Source: Branchiostoma floridae
Lineage: Eukaryota > Chordata > Leptocardii > Amphioxiformes > Branchiostomatidae
Reading direction: 5' to 3'
Assembly: GCF_000003815.2 (NCBI RefSeq)
Contig: NC_049994.1
Location: forward strand, 16,685,280 to 16,749,279
DNA: 64,000 nucleotides
Part shown: in pieces, positions 52,456-63,764 of the stretch
How the letters are laid out: every line of letters begins with the position of its first letter
How positions within the stretch are numbered: position 1 is the stretch's first letter
The notes under the pieces: generated by a model
Databases searched by the model: none
Told to the model about the DNA's origin: nothing
What the model saw: only the letters and a program-made list of their open reading frames with translations
Position numbers and translations under genes: made by a program

Positions 52456-53480
52456 TATAAATACATATATGGAATCCGAAGGTCAATGGTAAAATCATAA
52501 TTCACATTAGCTCTGCAGCATCGGCTATGGCTAAATAGTTCTATTTATATACATAGAAATATCGTTTTATTCTATTCTAATCTATTCTATTTCTACTCAT
52601 CTGATGGGTTCATCAGTAAGATAATGTATTACCTTTAATGCGTCGATGAAGGTCACACACCTAGGTAATAAAATATTCCAAATAGCGACTGGATCCATAT
52701 GATTTTTGAAACGGTCGGACGTTTCAAGTTGCACCTGCTATCGTTCGTCAGTGACACTGATAATGGATCCGATGCTATCTGAAAATCATACCTGTTATTT
52801 GGCTATTGTGTATTCAGAAAGAATTTGACTGACAGAGAGAGAGATAGAATTCAGAAACACACTCCTGGCCACTGTGTAATTAACGACCAACCCCTTCAAC
52901 TTCCCAGAAGTGTGGCGCGTGATGTAAGCCGTGTTGTTCCGGAGAGGCATTGCCCCTGACGCGACCCTCTTGCAGAAGTTGTTTTAAACTCCGCGTTGTT
53001 CCGCCATTTTCCTTGGCGCCACACCGTCAAGGTTAACTACTACACCACTGCCAAGGCCGGCCTCTCTGTGCCGGGCCATTCTTCTTCCTCTGATCGGCCC
53101 CACATGTGTAGTGTGCAAACAGATGTAAGGGGTTCTTTCCGGTGTTTTACCTCCATGAAACATGGTAGTATGGAGGTATTGTTTTTTTGGTGTGTGTGTG
53201 CCTGTGAGTCTACAGGTGTGTGTGCGCGCGCGTGTTCCAGAACATTTTGGTTCAGCACAACCTAATTAGACCATCTGGATGGATTGTGACGATATTTGGT
53301 TTGTGGGTAAGTCTTAGGAATATAGAGGTCAAGGCCGAATATGTGCCTCCTGGCGGCTTTCCTTGGTACTGCAGCAGAACTTTCGGGTTTCGCATCTTTC
53401 GTTCCTATTTTCGGCGACATCTCCACTGCGAATTCATGACACTGTACAACAGCTTTCCGTTTACGGAAACACAAACTTAA
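52456..53480. other. Unannotated stretch, no gene seen
   Basis: Holds an imperfect inverted repeat around ggatccatatgatttttgaa (52692) and aatggatccgatgctatctg (52763), and a short gtgtgtgcgcgcgcg tract at about 53217. No exon supported. Confidence 0.35.
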
Positions 53481-54012
53481 TTTCCGTAGGCCTCAAGGAA
53501 CATGTGCGGTCTTCGCACGAGTTCCGCTGCTCCAGGAAACGGCGGTCCCTTGTCAGCAGATGGACCTGGTAGATAAATGTTTGCCTGTGAACTCCGCAAG
53601 ATTTACACGATTATTCGAGGGCTTATCTCAAAGCAGAGGCGATGATCAAGATAATCAAAGGGTTTACGTTTATCTCCAAACGAGATAACCAAATATAACA
53701 ATGGGATATAGGAGAATTCTTTTCCACAACCAGTAGGTACTTACTAACTTATCTTACGTTTCGATGTCTCTCAGACACCTTCTTCAGAGCTTCTGACTGG
53801 AGTTCTGCTTCTCGCCGCAATAACAATGTTTATTTGCAAAATCATGCACGGACAGTCTCAAAGTAAGAGTAAGAGTTGAGTAATGTAGTACATATCACTA
53901 ATCCCTAATCAACTATAAGGTGTTGTTAACGAACTGTCCCGCATTCTGCCTAATGAACGCTTTGTGATTTAAGTAAAAAGTAGTATTTCAGAGACCTAAA
54001 TGCATCATATAA

Positions 54013-54217
54013 AGTAGTCTCTACCAGACTCCGGATCGCTGGAAAAATCGTAGAAATGTAACAAATCAGAGGAGTAAGCCGGCCAGAGGAATATAACCGG
54101 CCAGAGAACAGCACGCGATCGTCGGAATCGCGTGCTGTTCCCTGGCCGGTTATATTCCTCTCTATTTGTTCCATTTCCACGATTTTCCAGCGATTCGGAG
54201 TCTGGTAGAGACTACAT
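54013..54217. mobile_element. Long near-perfect foldback (about 205 bp)
   Basis: Left arm agtctctaccagactccgga, then aatcgtagaaatg, ggaatataaccggccag and aacagcacgcgat. The right arm repeats these inverted: atcgcgtgctgttccctggc, cggttatattcctc, catttccacgattttccagc and tccgagtctggtagagact-type ends. The loop is only a few bases (cgtcgga). Related left ends occur at about 26833 and 23601. Confidence 0.88.
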
Positions 54218-54238
54218 ATAAAGCTCGATGAAACTGTG

Positions 54239-54377
54239 CTACTCTCCAAGCAGAGGTTAGGCTCCGGCTGTTTTTATCTCGCTTTCCATTTTGCACAGTT
54301 TTTCCTTCATGTCTCACGGCTGCATGCGGCCTAATAAAAACGCCAAAAAACAGCCGGAGCCTAACCTCTGCTTGGAA
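54239..54377. mobile_element. MITE, TCTCCAAGCAGAGGTT family (copy 3)
   Basis: Ends tactctccaagcagaggtta and gcctaacctctgcttgga; about 140 bp; the last bases of the right end are lost. Confidence 0.8.
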
Positions 54378-54512
54378 TTCAACACGTGCGGCCTTTGCAC
54401 TAGTTCCTGTCCTTCAGGAAACTCCAGCCCCTTGTCAGCAGATGGAGCTGGCAGATAAATGTTTGCCTGTGAGCGGGGACATGAACTCAGCAAGATTTAC
54501 ATGTTGATTACA

Positions 54513-55423
54513 CCCTGCCGAAAACAGCTTAGCGTGACAGACTGCAGGGTTTAAAGTCCCCTTCCGCTCGCTTTTGCTGAAAGACGGCCCGCAACTGCCC
54601 GGTACTAGAACAATGTGGGTTTGTGCCTAAAATAAAAAGCCGAATTGCTGGGAAACTGTTACGAAACTTTCACCAGATGAACCTGGCACGTTTAAAGGTA
54701 TCGAGAACAGCTTAGGCGGACTTTCTTTTCTTTTCATTCAATAAAATGTGGGCTATGCAAAGAAAACAAGTTTTTTTGCTTCAATTACCATGTTCGTGGC
54801 CTATAAAAGCTTACTAGATTGTAAACGTCGCATATAGAACAAAATGCTACATACACCAATACTATTTTATTGATGATTAATTCTGATATGGTAAATACAT
54901 GTACATTGATTTTACCTCTAGCATTTCATCATTCTGTAACATTTAACGTTACAGATGTAGTCGTGGCTGGCTAATAATAATGTAACACTTTATCTAGACT
55001 TCACGACATTCAAGGAATGTCAATACATTTTGTAGTTGCCTCTACAATGTTGAACCTCCTGTTATGTACACTTTACGATACATAGGAAATATGTACAATG
55101 GATTTTACAGACATGCTGTACTTGTACGACCGTATGAGGTAGTAGTTGATTACCTTAGCGGTGCCATAAGCAAGTATCAAAGCAATGTCCAACTGGCCAC
55201 CGTTAAATCTGTTTGGAGACTAGTAATTGATACACATTTGGACTTCAACGTGATTGACACAGGGTCTTCGTAGCTATGCACGGAAAAGTCCGCGTTGACC
55301 CGATGCATTACTTTTTAAGTAATCTTGTATCACAGCTGGTGTGGATAGCTTGTCAACTGTTTCTGCATCTGCCAATGTAATCTCTCTTTGAGAAGGAAGA
55401 GGCAGGGTGGCTTGGGTGTCAGG
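54513..55423. other. Unannotated stretch, no gene seen
   Basis: No supported exon or repeat. The open frame at 55064-55273 has no recognised domain. Confidence 0.3.
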
Positions 55424-55599
55424 TAATTTCCAAGCAGAGGTTTGGCTCCAGCTTTTTAGACGTGTTTTTAGACATATTTGTCGGGGTCCACTGTGGTCCT
55501 TAAGAAAACGGTACTGAATAGAAAGTACCGACCAATAGTAGCAATACCCCAATAGAAAAATAAAAAATAGCAAGAGCCGAAGCAATACTTGGAGAGTAA
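55424..55599. mobile_element. MITE, TCTCCAAGCAGAGGTT family (copy 4)
   Basis: Degraded ends taatttccaagcagaggttt and gccgaagcaatacttggaga; inner arms are partly lost. Confidence 0.65.
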
Positions 55600-56810
55600 C
55601 GGGCTTTAGATGCTAGCCACGGGCTTTAGATCCTAGCCCCTCTGTAAGGGAAGCGATCGAGAGAGTAATAGCAAAAAAAAAGAAGGGGGGGGGGGGCTGG
55701 AATACAGACTAGGAGCAGTGTACATACCACACCTAACAGCCAAACACGATTGGCAGGCGCCAAAACCATCCATCAAACCGGATAAACACCTGTCAAGCGA
55801 CATCGGCAGGTCAAATCCCTCAATCAAGGCCCCCTAACCCCTCCCATAGATAAGAAGTGACACCATTCACGTAGGGATAGCTTTGGCTGATAAGGTTCGC
55901 ACGTTTGGCACATACTGGGCGAAGATTCAGGTATTTTCTTCTGATATATTAGCCGATGTTATCTTTGTGGTTGGCCTTAAACATTCTCTAATAAAATTCC
56001 AAGTCTTCAGGCTAGTAAAGAGTTAACGTTAACGTTAGAGGCCTGTGAGTTTTAACTAGACGTTAGCCGGCTTGGATGCTGGCATTTTTGTCGTCTGCAA
56101 ACTTGGGTTTGTGTTGAAAGAAAATCGTTCTGTACCGAAGCCTCTGAAAGAAAGTTGCAACATTTCTTGACATCTAAATCCAAGAAATAAGGTATGGAAT
56201 TCATCTGATCTTCTTATCACAAACAATTAAATGTACCGTTAGTTCCCTATGGATTTATCTTGCTCGGTTGACCTACAATGTATACAAAATGTAACGTACC
56301 ACTGTGAACAAGTATAACGGCCTTGCTTTGAATGACAAATTGTTTGGCACAGGCAGCTCGTTGCTGACATCTGATGACTGTAAACTTGTTGTTCACATTC
56401 CCTGGCATTACTGAATTTGTAGTTCATTGCAGCATAAACAAAAACGTGTTTTCTACATTTCCGGTCATTACTGGGTTTGTAGCGTAAACATTTGGGGCCT
56501 TTGGAGTCAAAACAGAAAGGTCGTCACAGGCTTGGGAGTCTTCAACAAATACCAGTCAGTAGTCTGTCAAGAAGGGTGGATAGAGTAGATTAACTTCAAC
56601 TTGGAAGTGTCAGTCAAGACACAGGAACCAAACTCACACTCAGTGCGTCTGTGCAACTGTTTTAGCATGTCAACCGGAAACAGTAACATTGTTGAACACC
56701 AGATAATGCTATATGTAACTTTCACAATGATAATCAAAGTCATGGTCAAAATGATGTTGTATCCAGATGTGTATGGTTTTGTCGTTCAGTATCCTATCAT
56801 ACTGTAATGC
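55600..56810. other. Unannotated stretch, no gene seen
   Basis: Contains an A/G run at about 55674-55697 and several short open frames without support. No repeat family recognised. Confidence 0.3.
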
Positions 56811-57016
56811 TAGTTCACCTTTATTCGTGGGGTAACCCGTTATATCTGTTGTATTTAAAACTGGGGTATTTAGGGATATCAAGTTGATGGACGATGGTTT
56901 CAAACTGCAATATTTTGGAAAAAAAAGCAATTTGAAACTACTATCTGTCGATTTTCCAAAACACCTTGTTTTTAGGTACAACGGATATAGGTTACACTGC
57001 GAATAAAGCTGAACTA
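56811..57016. mobile_element. Foldback, CACCTTTATCCGTGGGG family (copy 4)
   Basis: Ends agttcacctttattcgtggg and actgcgaataaagctgaact; internal gtttcaaactgcaatatttt against caatttgaaactactatctg. It lies 120 bp past the ZBTB stop codon, possibly in its 3' UTR. Confidence 0.78.
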
Positions 57017-57138
57017 GCGTCATACATCTAGCGCTTAAGTCGTCTAACTTCATCAGTATCATTATTTGCAGGATGACGATATTTGCAGGATGACGATACA
57101 ATCTTGGTGAGCTTTCTCACATGCTTGAAGATTATGTG

Positions 57139-59214
57139 TTAGCTACTTGTATCAGTTGATATACAACTTGGTTCAGGCCATAGCGAACTTGGCTCCGTCG
57201 ACAAGCAAATTGGACCAATCGTGTCGCCTTCTGCTATCACAGTAACCGTGAATTCTTCCTCCTTTTCTTTAAACTTTAAGGAACGAGAAGAAGAGTTTGT
57301 GGCTTTTGAGTGTTTCTTCTGGTGGTGTTTGAGATGGGTTGTGTCGTGGAAACCCAGATTACAGACAGAGCAACGGTAAGGCATCAGACCCGTGTGTCTC
57401 CTCGTGTGTCGAATAAGGGTCGACTTTTGCTTAAAGTTTGCGTCACATTGGTTACACTTGTACGGTCTCTCTCCGGTATGGATACGCATGTGGTCTGCAA
57501 GGTGGTTGGAGTAACCAAACTTTGTTGAACAGATCGGACATTCATGCTTCTTTCCACCCTCGTGGTTGGCTAAGTGGGTTCGCAGTTTGCCACTAGTCTG
57601 TAGTTCTTCGCCACAGATGTTGCAGAGGTAGGGATCGTTCTTTAGTTTCCGGCGCCGCTTTCTTGGCACGTTGTTGTTCTGGTGCAAAACTGTCACCTCA
57701 TCTCTGCCTGTAACTGTGGAATCATTCTTTGATTTTCTGTCTTTCTTTTTTGTTGTGCAACTGTTTTTTCTTGCAGCTTTCCTCTTTGGCCTCACATTCT
57801 TTGGCAAATCAGTTTTTAGCCCTATCGAGGTTTCATTGTTGTCATCAGCTCCTAGTGTTTTGGGTTCACTTGGTCCATCCCCTACCAGCATAATTGTTGA
57901 ACTGTCCCTACTATCTACCTCTGCTGACTGTGATTGCTCCCCTGTAACATTATGGAACTTTCCCTGATGTTCAACTAGGACTTCTTGTGTTTCTGACAAG
58001 GGATCAGAAGCCTTACTGTGATCAAAAGTCACAGAAATCCCACTGATGGTTCCATCCTGTTCCTCAAGGTCTTCATTTTTGGTCCCTTTACACTGTTCTG
58101 AAGAATGGTAGTCTAAACCTCCTGCAGTACCAACATCCAACATAGGGGTCGTGCCACAGGTAGCACTCCCATCAGCTGTTGTGCTGTTAAACACTTGCTC
58201 AGAAGAGTTCACCTTTTCTTCTGCTGGTTCTTGCAACATGAAGTCCTTACTCTGAGCAGAACACTCCAGTACAGAGGCATCGGAAGTCTGTTCTAATGAA
58301 AGTACTGAACTGTCTTGTGTGCTCATACCAACAAACTGCCGGTGAGTATCCCTGTTTTGTGTCCCTTCCATTCTAGCTTCTCCTTCAAGAATATCCACTA
58401 CTTGCATTGCTCCACTAGAATGATCTACCTGTACCTGCTCAACTTTACCCTGATCGAGAACAACCACAGAGGGAAGACCATTGCAGTCCATGATAACTGA
58501 TGAATCGACCATCATCGAATTTTGCCCGTTATACGTTAGATCCAACGACAATACCTGAGCAAAGGCATCTGCTGTCATTTCGCTCATTTGAGCAGCCAGA
58601 ACTTCGTAACTGTTTCCTGAGAGAGATGACATTGTTTCTTCTTCAGTTCTAAACTCCTCGCCTGACTGTGTGCCTGAATCTGGGGACTGTGAGCGCAAAT
58701 CTTGTTGTAATCCTACTGTAGCACCCATGCTTTCATTGTACATGCCTTCCTGGTCCATACTGTCAGTTCTTGAATTGTAGCCCAGGCTGTTACTGTTGCT
58801 GTGCCTCCCATGCTGTGAAGAAAGCGTGGTATTGCTAAGAAACTTAGAGATATCGCTGAGGACGTTGAAAACTTGTAGGTAGCCTGCTGTACAGAACACT
58901 TCCATGACGTTTTCTTCCACCAGCTCGAGTTTTCCTGTGTACATGTACTCCAGAAGGGGGCCGATCCCTTTACACGTCACAGTCTTCAGTTTTACCTCCT
59001 TGTCCCGGCTTCCCGAACCGATGAACAGCGCGCGGAAGAACCCGGAATAGGCGGACAGAACGCACTTGTGAGCCCGCCATTCGCCGTCGGACAGCTTGAG
59101 GATGACGTCGTGTAGACGGCTGTCCTTCCGCAAGTCTTGGAGATGCTGTAAGAGCTGAGCAGCATGATTGGGGTACTCCTGGACGCTGTCGGCGTAGCCG
59201 GGAGGCAGTGCCAT
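57139..59214 (-). CDS. BTB/POZ C2H2 zinc-finger protein (ZBTB type)
   Basis: One uninterrupted coding exon of 691 codons. A BTB/POZ domain spans about residues 15-130 (DSRLHDVILKLSDGEWRAHK, LLEYMYTGKLELVEENVMEV). A long acidic Ser/Thr-rich linker follows, then basic nuclear-localisation-type patches (RPKRKAARKN, NVPRKRRRKLKN). Four C2H2 fingers lie near the C-terminus at about 525-637 (CNICGEELQTSGKLRTHLAN, HMRIHTGERPYKCNQC, HTRRHTGLMPYRC), with HTGERPYKC-like linkers. Family role: homo- or heterodimerising nuclear DNA-binding regulator. On the minus strand an acceptor (tctaccacag) lies 13 bases before the ATG (exon 5' end about 59227), so a non-coding upstream exon is expected. Which vertebrate ZBTB it corresponds to is not clear. 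Confidence 0.95.
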   Translation of the reverse strand: MALPPGYADSVQEYPNHAAQLLQHLQDLRKDSRLHDVILKLSDGEWRAHKCVLSAYSGFFRALFIGSGSRDKEVKLKTVTCKGIGPLLEYMYTGKLELVEENVMEVFCTAGYLQVFNVLSDISKFLSNTTLSSQHGRHSNSNSLGYNSRTDSMDQEGMYNESMGATVGLQQDLRSQSPDSGTQSGEEFRTEEETMSSLSGNSYEVLAAQMSEMTADAFAQVLSLDLTYNGQNSMMVDSSVIMDCNGLPSVVVLDQGKVEQVQVDHSSGAMQVVDILEGEARMEGTQNRDTHRQFVGMSTQDSSVLSLEQTSDASVLECSAQSKDFMLQEPAEEKVNSSEQVFNSTTADGSATCGTTPMLDVGTAGGLDYHSSEQCKGTKNEDLEEQDGTISGISVTFDHSKASDPLSETQEVLVEHQGKFHNVTGEQSQSAEVDSRDSSTIMLVGDGPSEPKTLGADDNNETSIGLKTDLPKNVRPKRKAARKNSCTTKKKDRKSKNDSTVTGRDEVTVLHQNNNVPRKRRRKLKNDPYLCNICGEELQTSGKLRTHLANHEGGKKHECPICSTKFGYSNHLADHMRIHTGERPYKCNQCDANFKQKSTLIRHTRRHTGLMPYRCSVCNLGFHDTTHLKHHQKKHSKATNSSSRSLKFKEKEEEFTVTVIAEGDTIGPICLSTEPSSLWPEPSCISTDTSS

Positions 59215-59227
59215 GGCGGACTAGGAC

Positions 59228-59494
59228 CTGTGGTAGACAAAGAGAGAAAATCTAATCAGGATTTTTTCACAGCATCATATGGGGAATCTTAGTGCAGTGA
59301 AGCCACATACATGTAGCTAGTGGCAAAGGTATGAGCATTCTAGGGTGGTCTGGGGCCATTCTTGACAAATACATACTTTTTTGTCCTGCCGTACAGCTTC
59401 ACTCAGGAGAAAATTAGTACCTAGCTCCAGTTAGGGATGTTAATTGGAGGTCCATGTTTGAGGAGGGTCACACCTTCAGCATGTTACAGACCTG
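59228..59494. other. Intron upstream of the ZBTB coding exon
   Basis: Sequence 5' of the ZBTB acceptor; no exon recognised. Contains tctggggccattcttgac, similar to the core of the 14642 foldback. Confidence 0.35.
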
Positions 59495-59590
59495 TGGCCA
59501 CACCTGGTGCAATTACTGTGGTATTGAGGTCACTATGTGGTACCTGGTTACCTCAATATGACAGTAATTGCCCAAGGTGTGGTCACTTGT
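59495..59590. mobile_element. Small foldback (about 37-bp arms)
   Basis: Arms gtggccacacctggtgcaat, tactgtggtattgaggt and the inverse acctcaatatgacagtaatt, gcccaaggtgtggtcac, with a loop of about 20 bp. In the likely 5' intron of the ZBTB gene. Confidence 0.7.
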
Positions 59591-60112
59591 AGGTGCTGTT
59601 TACAAGCTGCCTTACAGTCAGACCCTTGAGATTTGGCTTTAGCTCGGCCTATTGTAAGCTCCTCATTAGTCAGCCCCTGGCTGTGCAGAGAGAGTAGTCA
59701 CAGCCAAGTCCTACTAGTATTAGCCCAGTCCCCCATCCCCCAGTAATATGACCGCAAATGCCTCCTTTCTTCTCCTTCTCAAATAAAATGTTTACAGTAA
59801 AAGTAACAGTACCTGGGAACACTAGTTAAGGCTTACTCTGACACACGTGTGCTTGTTTAGTAGTAAGAAGGACCCCTCATTTTCTGGTCTATGAGTTACC
59901 TAACATGTAGTCTAAACAATACCTCACACAAAACCCTGATCATGCCACTCAAGAACTGTGGCAGGGTCTAGTCATTCAGCCTGGAATCTATCCCTACGTT
60001 CTGTCAGTAGTAGCCCTAATCTAGTACTTGTGCAGGGTTCTAGACAGGGTTTTATTTTAGTGTAATGCCACTAATGGCTATGATGAGGTAGGTAGGGAAG
60101 CAACGAATAAGA
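59591..60112. other. Unannotated stretch, no gene seen
   Basis: No exon or repeat recognised. Confidence 0.3.
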
Positions 60113-60329
60113 TACTGTAAATTCATTTAATTTTGCGGGGATTTAATTTCGCGGTAGCAGTAAAAGGGACTTTTCGCAGTGGATTTAAGTTCGCGGTACC
60201 ACCGCACCATAAACTGCAGTCTAATACCATAATAGAAAAATGTTTGCGGTGGTTTTAAGTTTGCGGTGAAATGGTCAGCACGAAAACCGCAAACATTAAT
60301 CCACCGCGAACATTTCTGCATTTACAGTA
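60113..60329. mobile_element. TA-flanked palindromic MITE, CGCGGTGG family (copy 5)
   Basis: Starts ctgtaaattcatttaatttt, ends catttctgcatttacag, TA on both sides; internal order as in copies 1 and 3. Confidence 0.82.
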
Positions 60330-61362
60330 GATGGTGTGAAAGGGGGGGGGAGGTCTTGGCCCTTTATTAATGGTGAGATTTTTAAAATGTAAGGCATGAA
60401 GTTTAATTGCATTCTAATGGTGCCTATGGGGTGACTAAATTATCCTTTTTTGACCACATTTAATTTGAAGGATTATTTGCCAATTTATATTTATTTATAG
60501 GGCGATACCAACATTTGATCTGACATTGTTACACAAGTAACTACTACTAGTTAATTGCCATTATGCAAGTTGAAAATAATTGCAATGATCCTCAATTTAG
60601 CAGCGTGGTGGTCACAAATAATAGTGTGAGACAGACTGTTACAGTGAGATGGACTATCTACAAAACAAAACTACAAAATGTAGAACCCTGCTGTAACTCA
60701 CAGGGAGAAAATAGGGATGAATTCTAGGCTACAGCTCATTAGCTTCAATTTGATACAGCCCAAGTCAGCGTTAATGGGGGTGGGAGATAGGAGGCTGATC
60801 CAAGAAGCTTTCTTCTTGAGCCTAGCTGGTCCTGAGCTAACAATATCAGTTATCTGTTTCTGAAATCCTGCACCACGATTCACAGAAAAGTTGAAGGCAG
60901 GCTGCTTGTGCCAGCTGAGATTTCAAGCAGACTAAAGGCTTGCATGTTCCGACAGTCCTAATTGTTCTGACTTCCCAAACTCCAACATTGGCGTGTTAGG
61001 ATTGTTAGAACAAAGGGTCATCAGAACATGGGACTATCTCCGCTTGCATGTATCTCTCCACCCAAAATTGTGTGAACTAATACCAAATATCGTCATTAAG
61101 TGATTAACTTTAAAAGCATCACAACCCTTCACCCCTATACAGTCTTACCCTCCAAGTTTACAGTGATACCTGCATGACAACCACCAGGCCAGGAGAGAAT
61201 GTCACAGATGCCCCAATCCCTGTCCTAGGACTGGGAACCGTTCCAGCACAAACTTGTGAGCCAGTAATCTGGTGTTTAGACACTGACCTCAATATCTCTT
61301 TCCCCTCAGGGCAAAACTCATGGACACACTTCAAGTGGAGAGCTTCCTTCTTGCACCTAGTC
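60330..61362. other. Unannotated stretch, no gene seen
   Basis: Contains a G run at about 60342-60351. No exon, RNA gene or repeat recognised. Confidence 0.3.
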
Positions 61363-61565
61363 TACTGTAAATGCAGAAATGTTTGCAGTAGTTTTATGTT
61401 TGCGGTTTTCGCGGTGGCCACTTCACCGCGAACTTACAACCACTGTGTACATTTTTCCATTTACACATTACAGTATGTGACTACAGATCACTACACCACC
61501 GCGAACACTTCATTTTCCTTGAAAGTAAATCCCCCCCCCCAAACTTATAAATGCATTCACAGTAC
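61363..61565. mobile_element. TA-flanked palindromic MITE, CGCGGTGG family (copy 6)
   Basis: Starts ctgtaaatgcagaaatgttt, ends aaatgcattcacag, TA on both sides; the inner part has decayed, with a poly-C run at 61532-61541. Confidence 0.75.
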
Positions 61566-62154
61566 TATGCCAGCTAACTTGACACAGATGTTGCAATACT
61601 GACACTACATTTGATTCTGCAAGAAAATTTAATTCTTACAGATGCCAAAGATGATATCATGCACATGGAGATGTCTTAGGTTATCGGAAGATGTTCCATG
61701 TAATTTTCTGTGTCATATTTTACTTTATGACCTTTATATATTTGGAGCACATTTTATAGGTATCTGCCAACAGGGTCAGACTGATACAGAGCCAGAAACC
61801 AGATGTCTAATTTGTTAAGACCAGTATAGCCAAATTGGTATGATAAATCTTTGTCTCTGGTTTGAATTATGAAGTAACCAACACCAATGAGCTACTGGTG
61901 TGATGTGAGATCGGATTTCATCTGTCACTTTATCATCAGTGGCTCTATTGTGATAGAAGGACCTGTGGGTTCAACCCCATTGTCAAAGGGAGATCAAATG
62001 GTAAAAAATGACAAAAACAAAGAAACATATTTATGTGCTTGGAGAAGTCCAGTTCTCCAAGCAGATGTTGGGGAGGCCATTAGGCCCATTTTACATTGAT
62101 TATGGTATTACCTTGATTATGGTTGTCTTTAGACACACAGGCACAAATTTAGTG
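61566..62154. other. Unannotated stretch, no gene seen
   Basis: No supported exon. A gtgggttcaaccccattg motif at about 61966 is a weak B-box-like match only. Confidence 0.3.
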
Positions 62155-62333
62155 GGCTACTAGGATACTCTGGGGCCTTTTTTGCTCAAAATACACTTTT
62201 CCTGGCCATCTAATTTTGTACTGGGGTTTGATTGTCGGCTGTCACTGATTACTGTCCCCTTTGGTTCCAATGGCGAGCAAAAGTATATTATGAGCAAAAA
62301 ATGGCCCTAGAGAGCCTGCTATGGAGGCTATGG
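62155..62333. mobile_element. Remnant related to the 14642 foldback
   Basis: Contains ctctggggccttttttgctc, tattatgagcaaaaaatggc and gagcctgctatggaggctat, matching the core and right end of the element at 14642-14731. The left end is diverged. Confidence 0.55.
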
Positions 62334-62374
62334 TGAGAACAAATTCTATTGGAAGGGGAACAACTACCTGCATC

Positions 62375-62518
62375 CTAATCTCCAAGCAGATCCTACAGTG
62401 CCATAAGATAGTATCAAAGCTGGCCAAGGAGTAGAGCCGGCCAAAGAGAGTCAAATGGGCATGGTGGGTTTGATACTACTAAGTATATTATGCCACCGTG
62501 GATCTGCATGGAGATTAC
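62375..62518. mobile_element. MITE, CTCCAAGCAGATCC family (copy 3)
   Basis: Ends taatctccaagcagatccta and gtggatctgcatggagatta, flanked by a perfect 9-bp duplication cctgcatcc. Contains gtagagccggccaaag. Confidence 0.9.
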
Positions 62519-62700
62519 CTGCATCCCAGCATTAATGGCCAGCCCAGGGTTGACACCAATATTAATGGGCAGCCCCTTGCATAGATCCCTGACAGTCTGT
62601 CATTAATGGACAGTCCCCTGTATACATTTCTGACAGTCTGTAATTAATGGTCAGTCCCCTGTATACATAGACAGAAGGCTGCAAATCCTCAGCCCTGACA
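62519..62700. repeat. Short tandem units with CATTAATGG
   Basis: Four imperfect units of about 40-55 bp with attaatgg, cagtcccctgtatacat and ctgacagtctg motifs. Confidence 0.5.
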
Positions 62701-63027
62701 TGTTTATTTTACCTGGTCCAGGCTAGAGCCAGTGTCAGCACCACCTCTCCCACCACTGACCTTGCCGTGACATATCCCTTACACAGCAAAAACTGGCAAA
62801 CCCCATTCCTAACATTGCTGGGGACAAGTACACACCACAGATACGTGTAGGAGATACCAGCAAGGACTTGGCTGTCACCACTTATATAGTCTGCCTGTTG
62901 TGTGGAAAAGCAAGGAGCTTTTATCATAAAAGGAAGGGTTTATATTCCAGGGAAGTGATAAACTTTTGGGGCTTCCTTAAAGTACCTGGAAATTTGGAGG
63001 AAACAAGACAAAACAAGACACAAACAT

Positions 63028-63131
63028 TTCAGTACAAAATAGAAAGCCAGACAAAAACGCCAAAAAGAAAACATAAAAAAACAGCTGGAGCCAAACCTCT
63101 GCTTGGAGAGTAGGAGGATGGTACCCAGGCT
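63028..63131. mobile_element. Right half of a TCTCCAAGCAGAGGTT MITE
   Basis: agtacaaaatagaaagccag, then acagctggagccaaacctct and gcttggagagta, followed directly by a solo gatggtacccaggcta end of the CCTGGGTACCAT family. The left half is missing. Confidence 0.65.
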
Positions 63132-63324
63132 AACCTTTTGGTTGCATGCACATCAAAATATTTATGGTGGAAATCTGGAGGAAACCCAGAATTGTTCCTC
63201 ATGTTACCAGAACTTCCTGTTTTTCTGTGCTGCCTGTTTGAAGATGGAGTTCTAAGATTTTTTATCCTTCTCCCTACTGATATAAAAGCTCCTTGCTGTT
63301 ACCAAGACAAATGTGTCACTCAAG

Positions 63325-63542
63325 GCTACTCTCCAAGCAGAGGTTAGGCTCCGACTGTTTTTTAAACGTTTTTTTAGTCATTTTTATTGGGCTTGCTATT
63401 TTGTCATTTTTCTTTAAGTACGCCAGCCAAACAGGTTTTGACACAGCAAGATATAAAAAAATAAAATAGAAAGCCTGATAAAAACGACTAAAAAAAACAT
63501 TAAAAAAACAGCCGGAGTCTAACCTCTGCTTGGAGAGTAACT
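63325..63542. mobile_element. MITE, TCTCCAAGCAGAGGTT family (best copy)
   Basis: Ends tactctccaagcagaggtta and aacctctgcttggagagta, about 214 bp apart, flanked by a perfect 9-bp duplication actcaaggc. Inner arms ttagtcatttttattgggct and gcctgataaaaacgactaaa. No coding capacity. Confidence 0.92.
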
Positions 63543-63764
63543 CAAGGCTACCTCAGCTTGGGGAAGGTTATAACACATTCTTTTATACATTTCAAAGGCC
63601 CTCAAATGACAAGGGAATAAAAACAAGGACATCAGCCCAGGGATACTAAATGAAAACTGCAAAGACTCCCAAGAAATTGCCCGAGTACAGTTCTATGCCC
63701 AAGTGGGCCTCATCAATGTATTTCTTTGGTTCTCATACTTCTTTGAACAATAGATCATGGACAT

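Larger units (their letters stand above)
53487..54512. repeat. Diverged direct duplication about 900 bp apart
   Basis: The segment at about 53498-53612 (catgtgcggtcttcgcacga, ccttgtcagcagatggacct, gataaatgtttgcctgtgaa, gcaagatttacacg) recurs at about 54384-54510 (acgtgcggcctttgcactag, ccttgtcagcagatggagct, gataaatgtttgcctgtgag, gcaagatttacatg). Two MITEs lie between or beside the copies. Confidence 0.7.
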
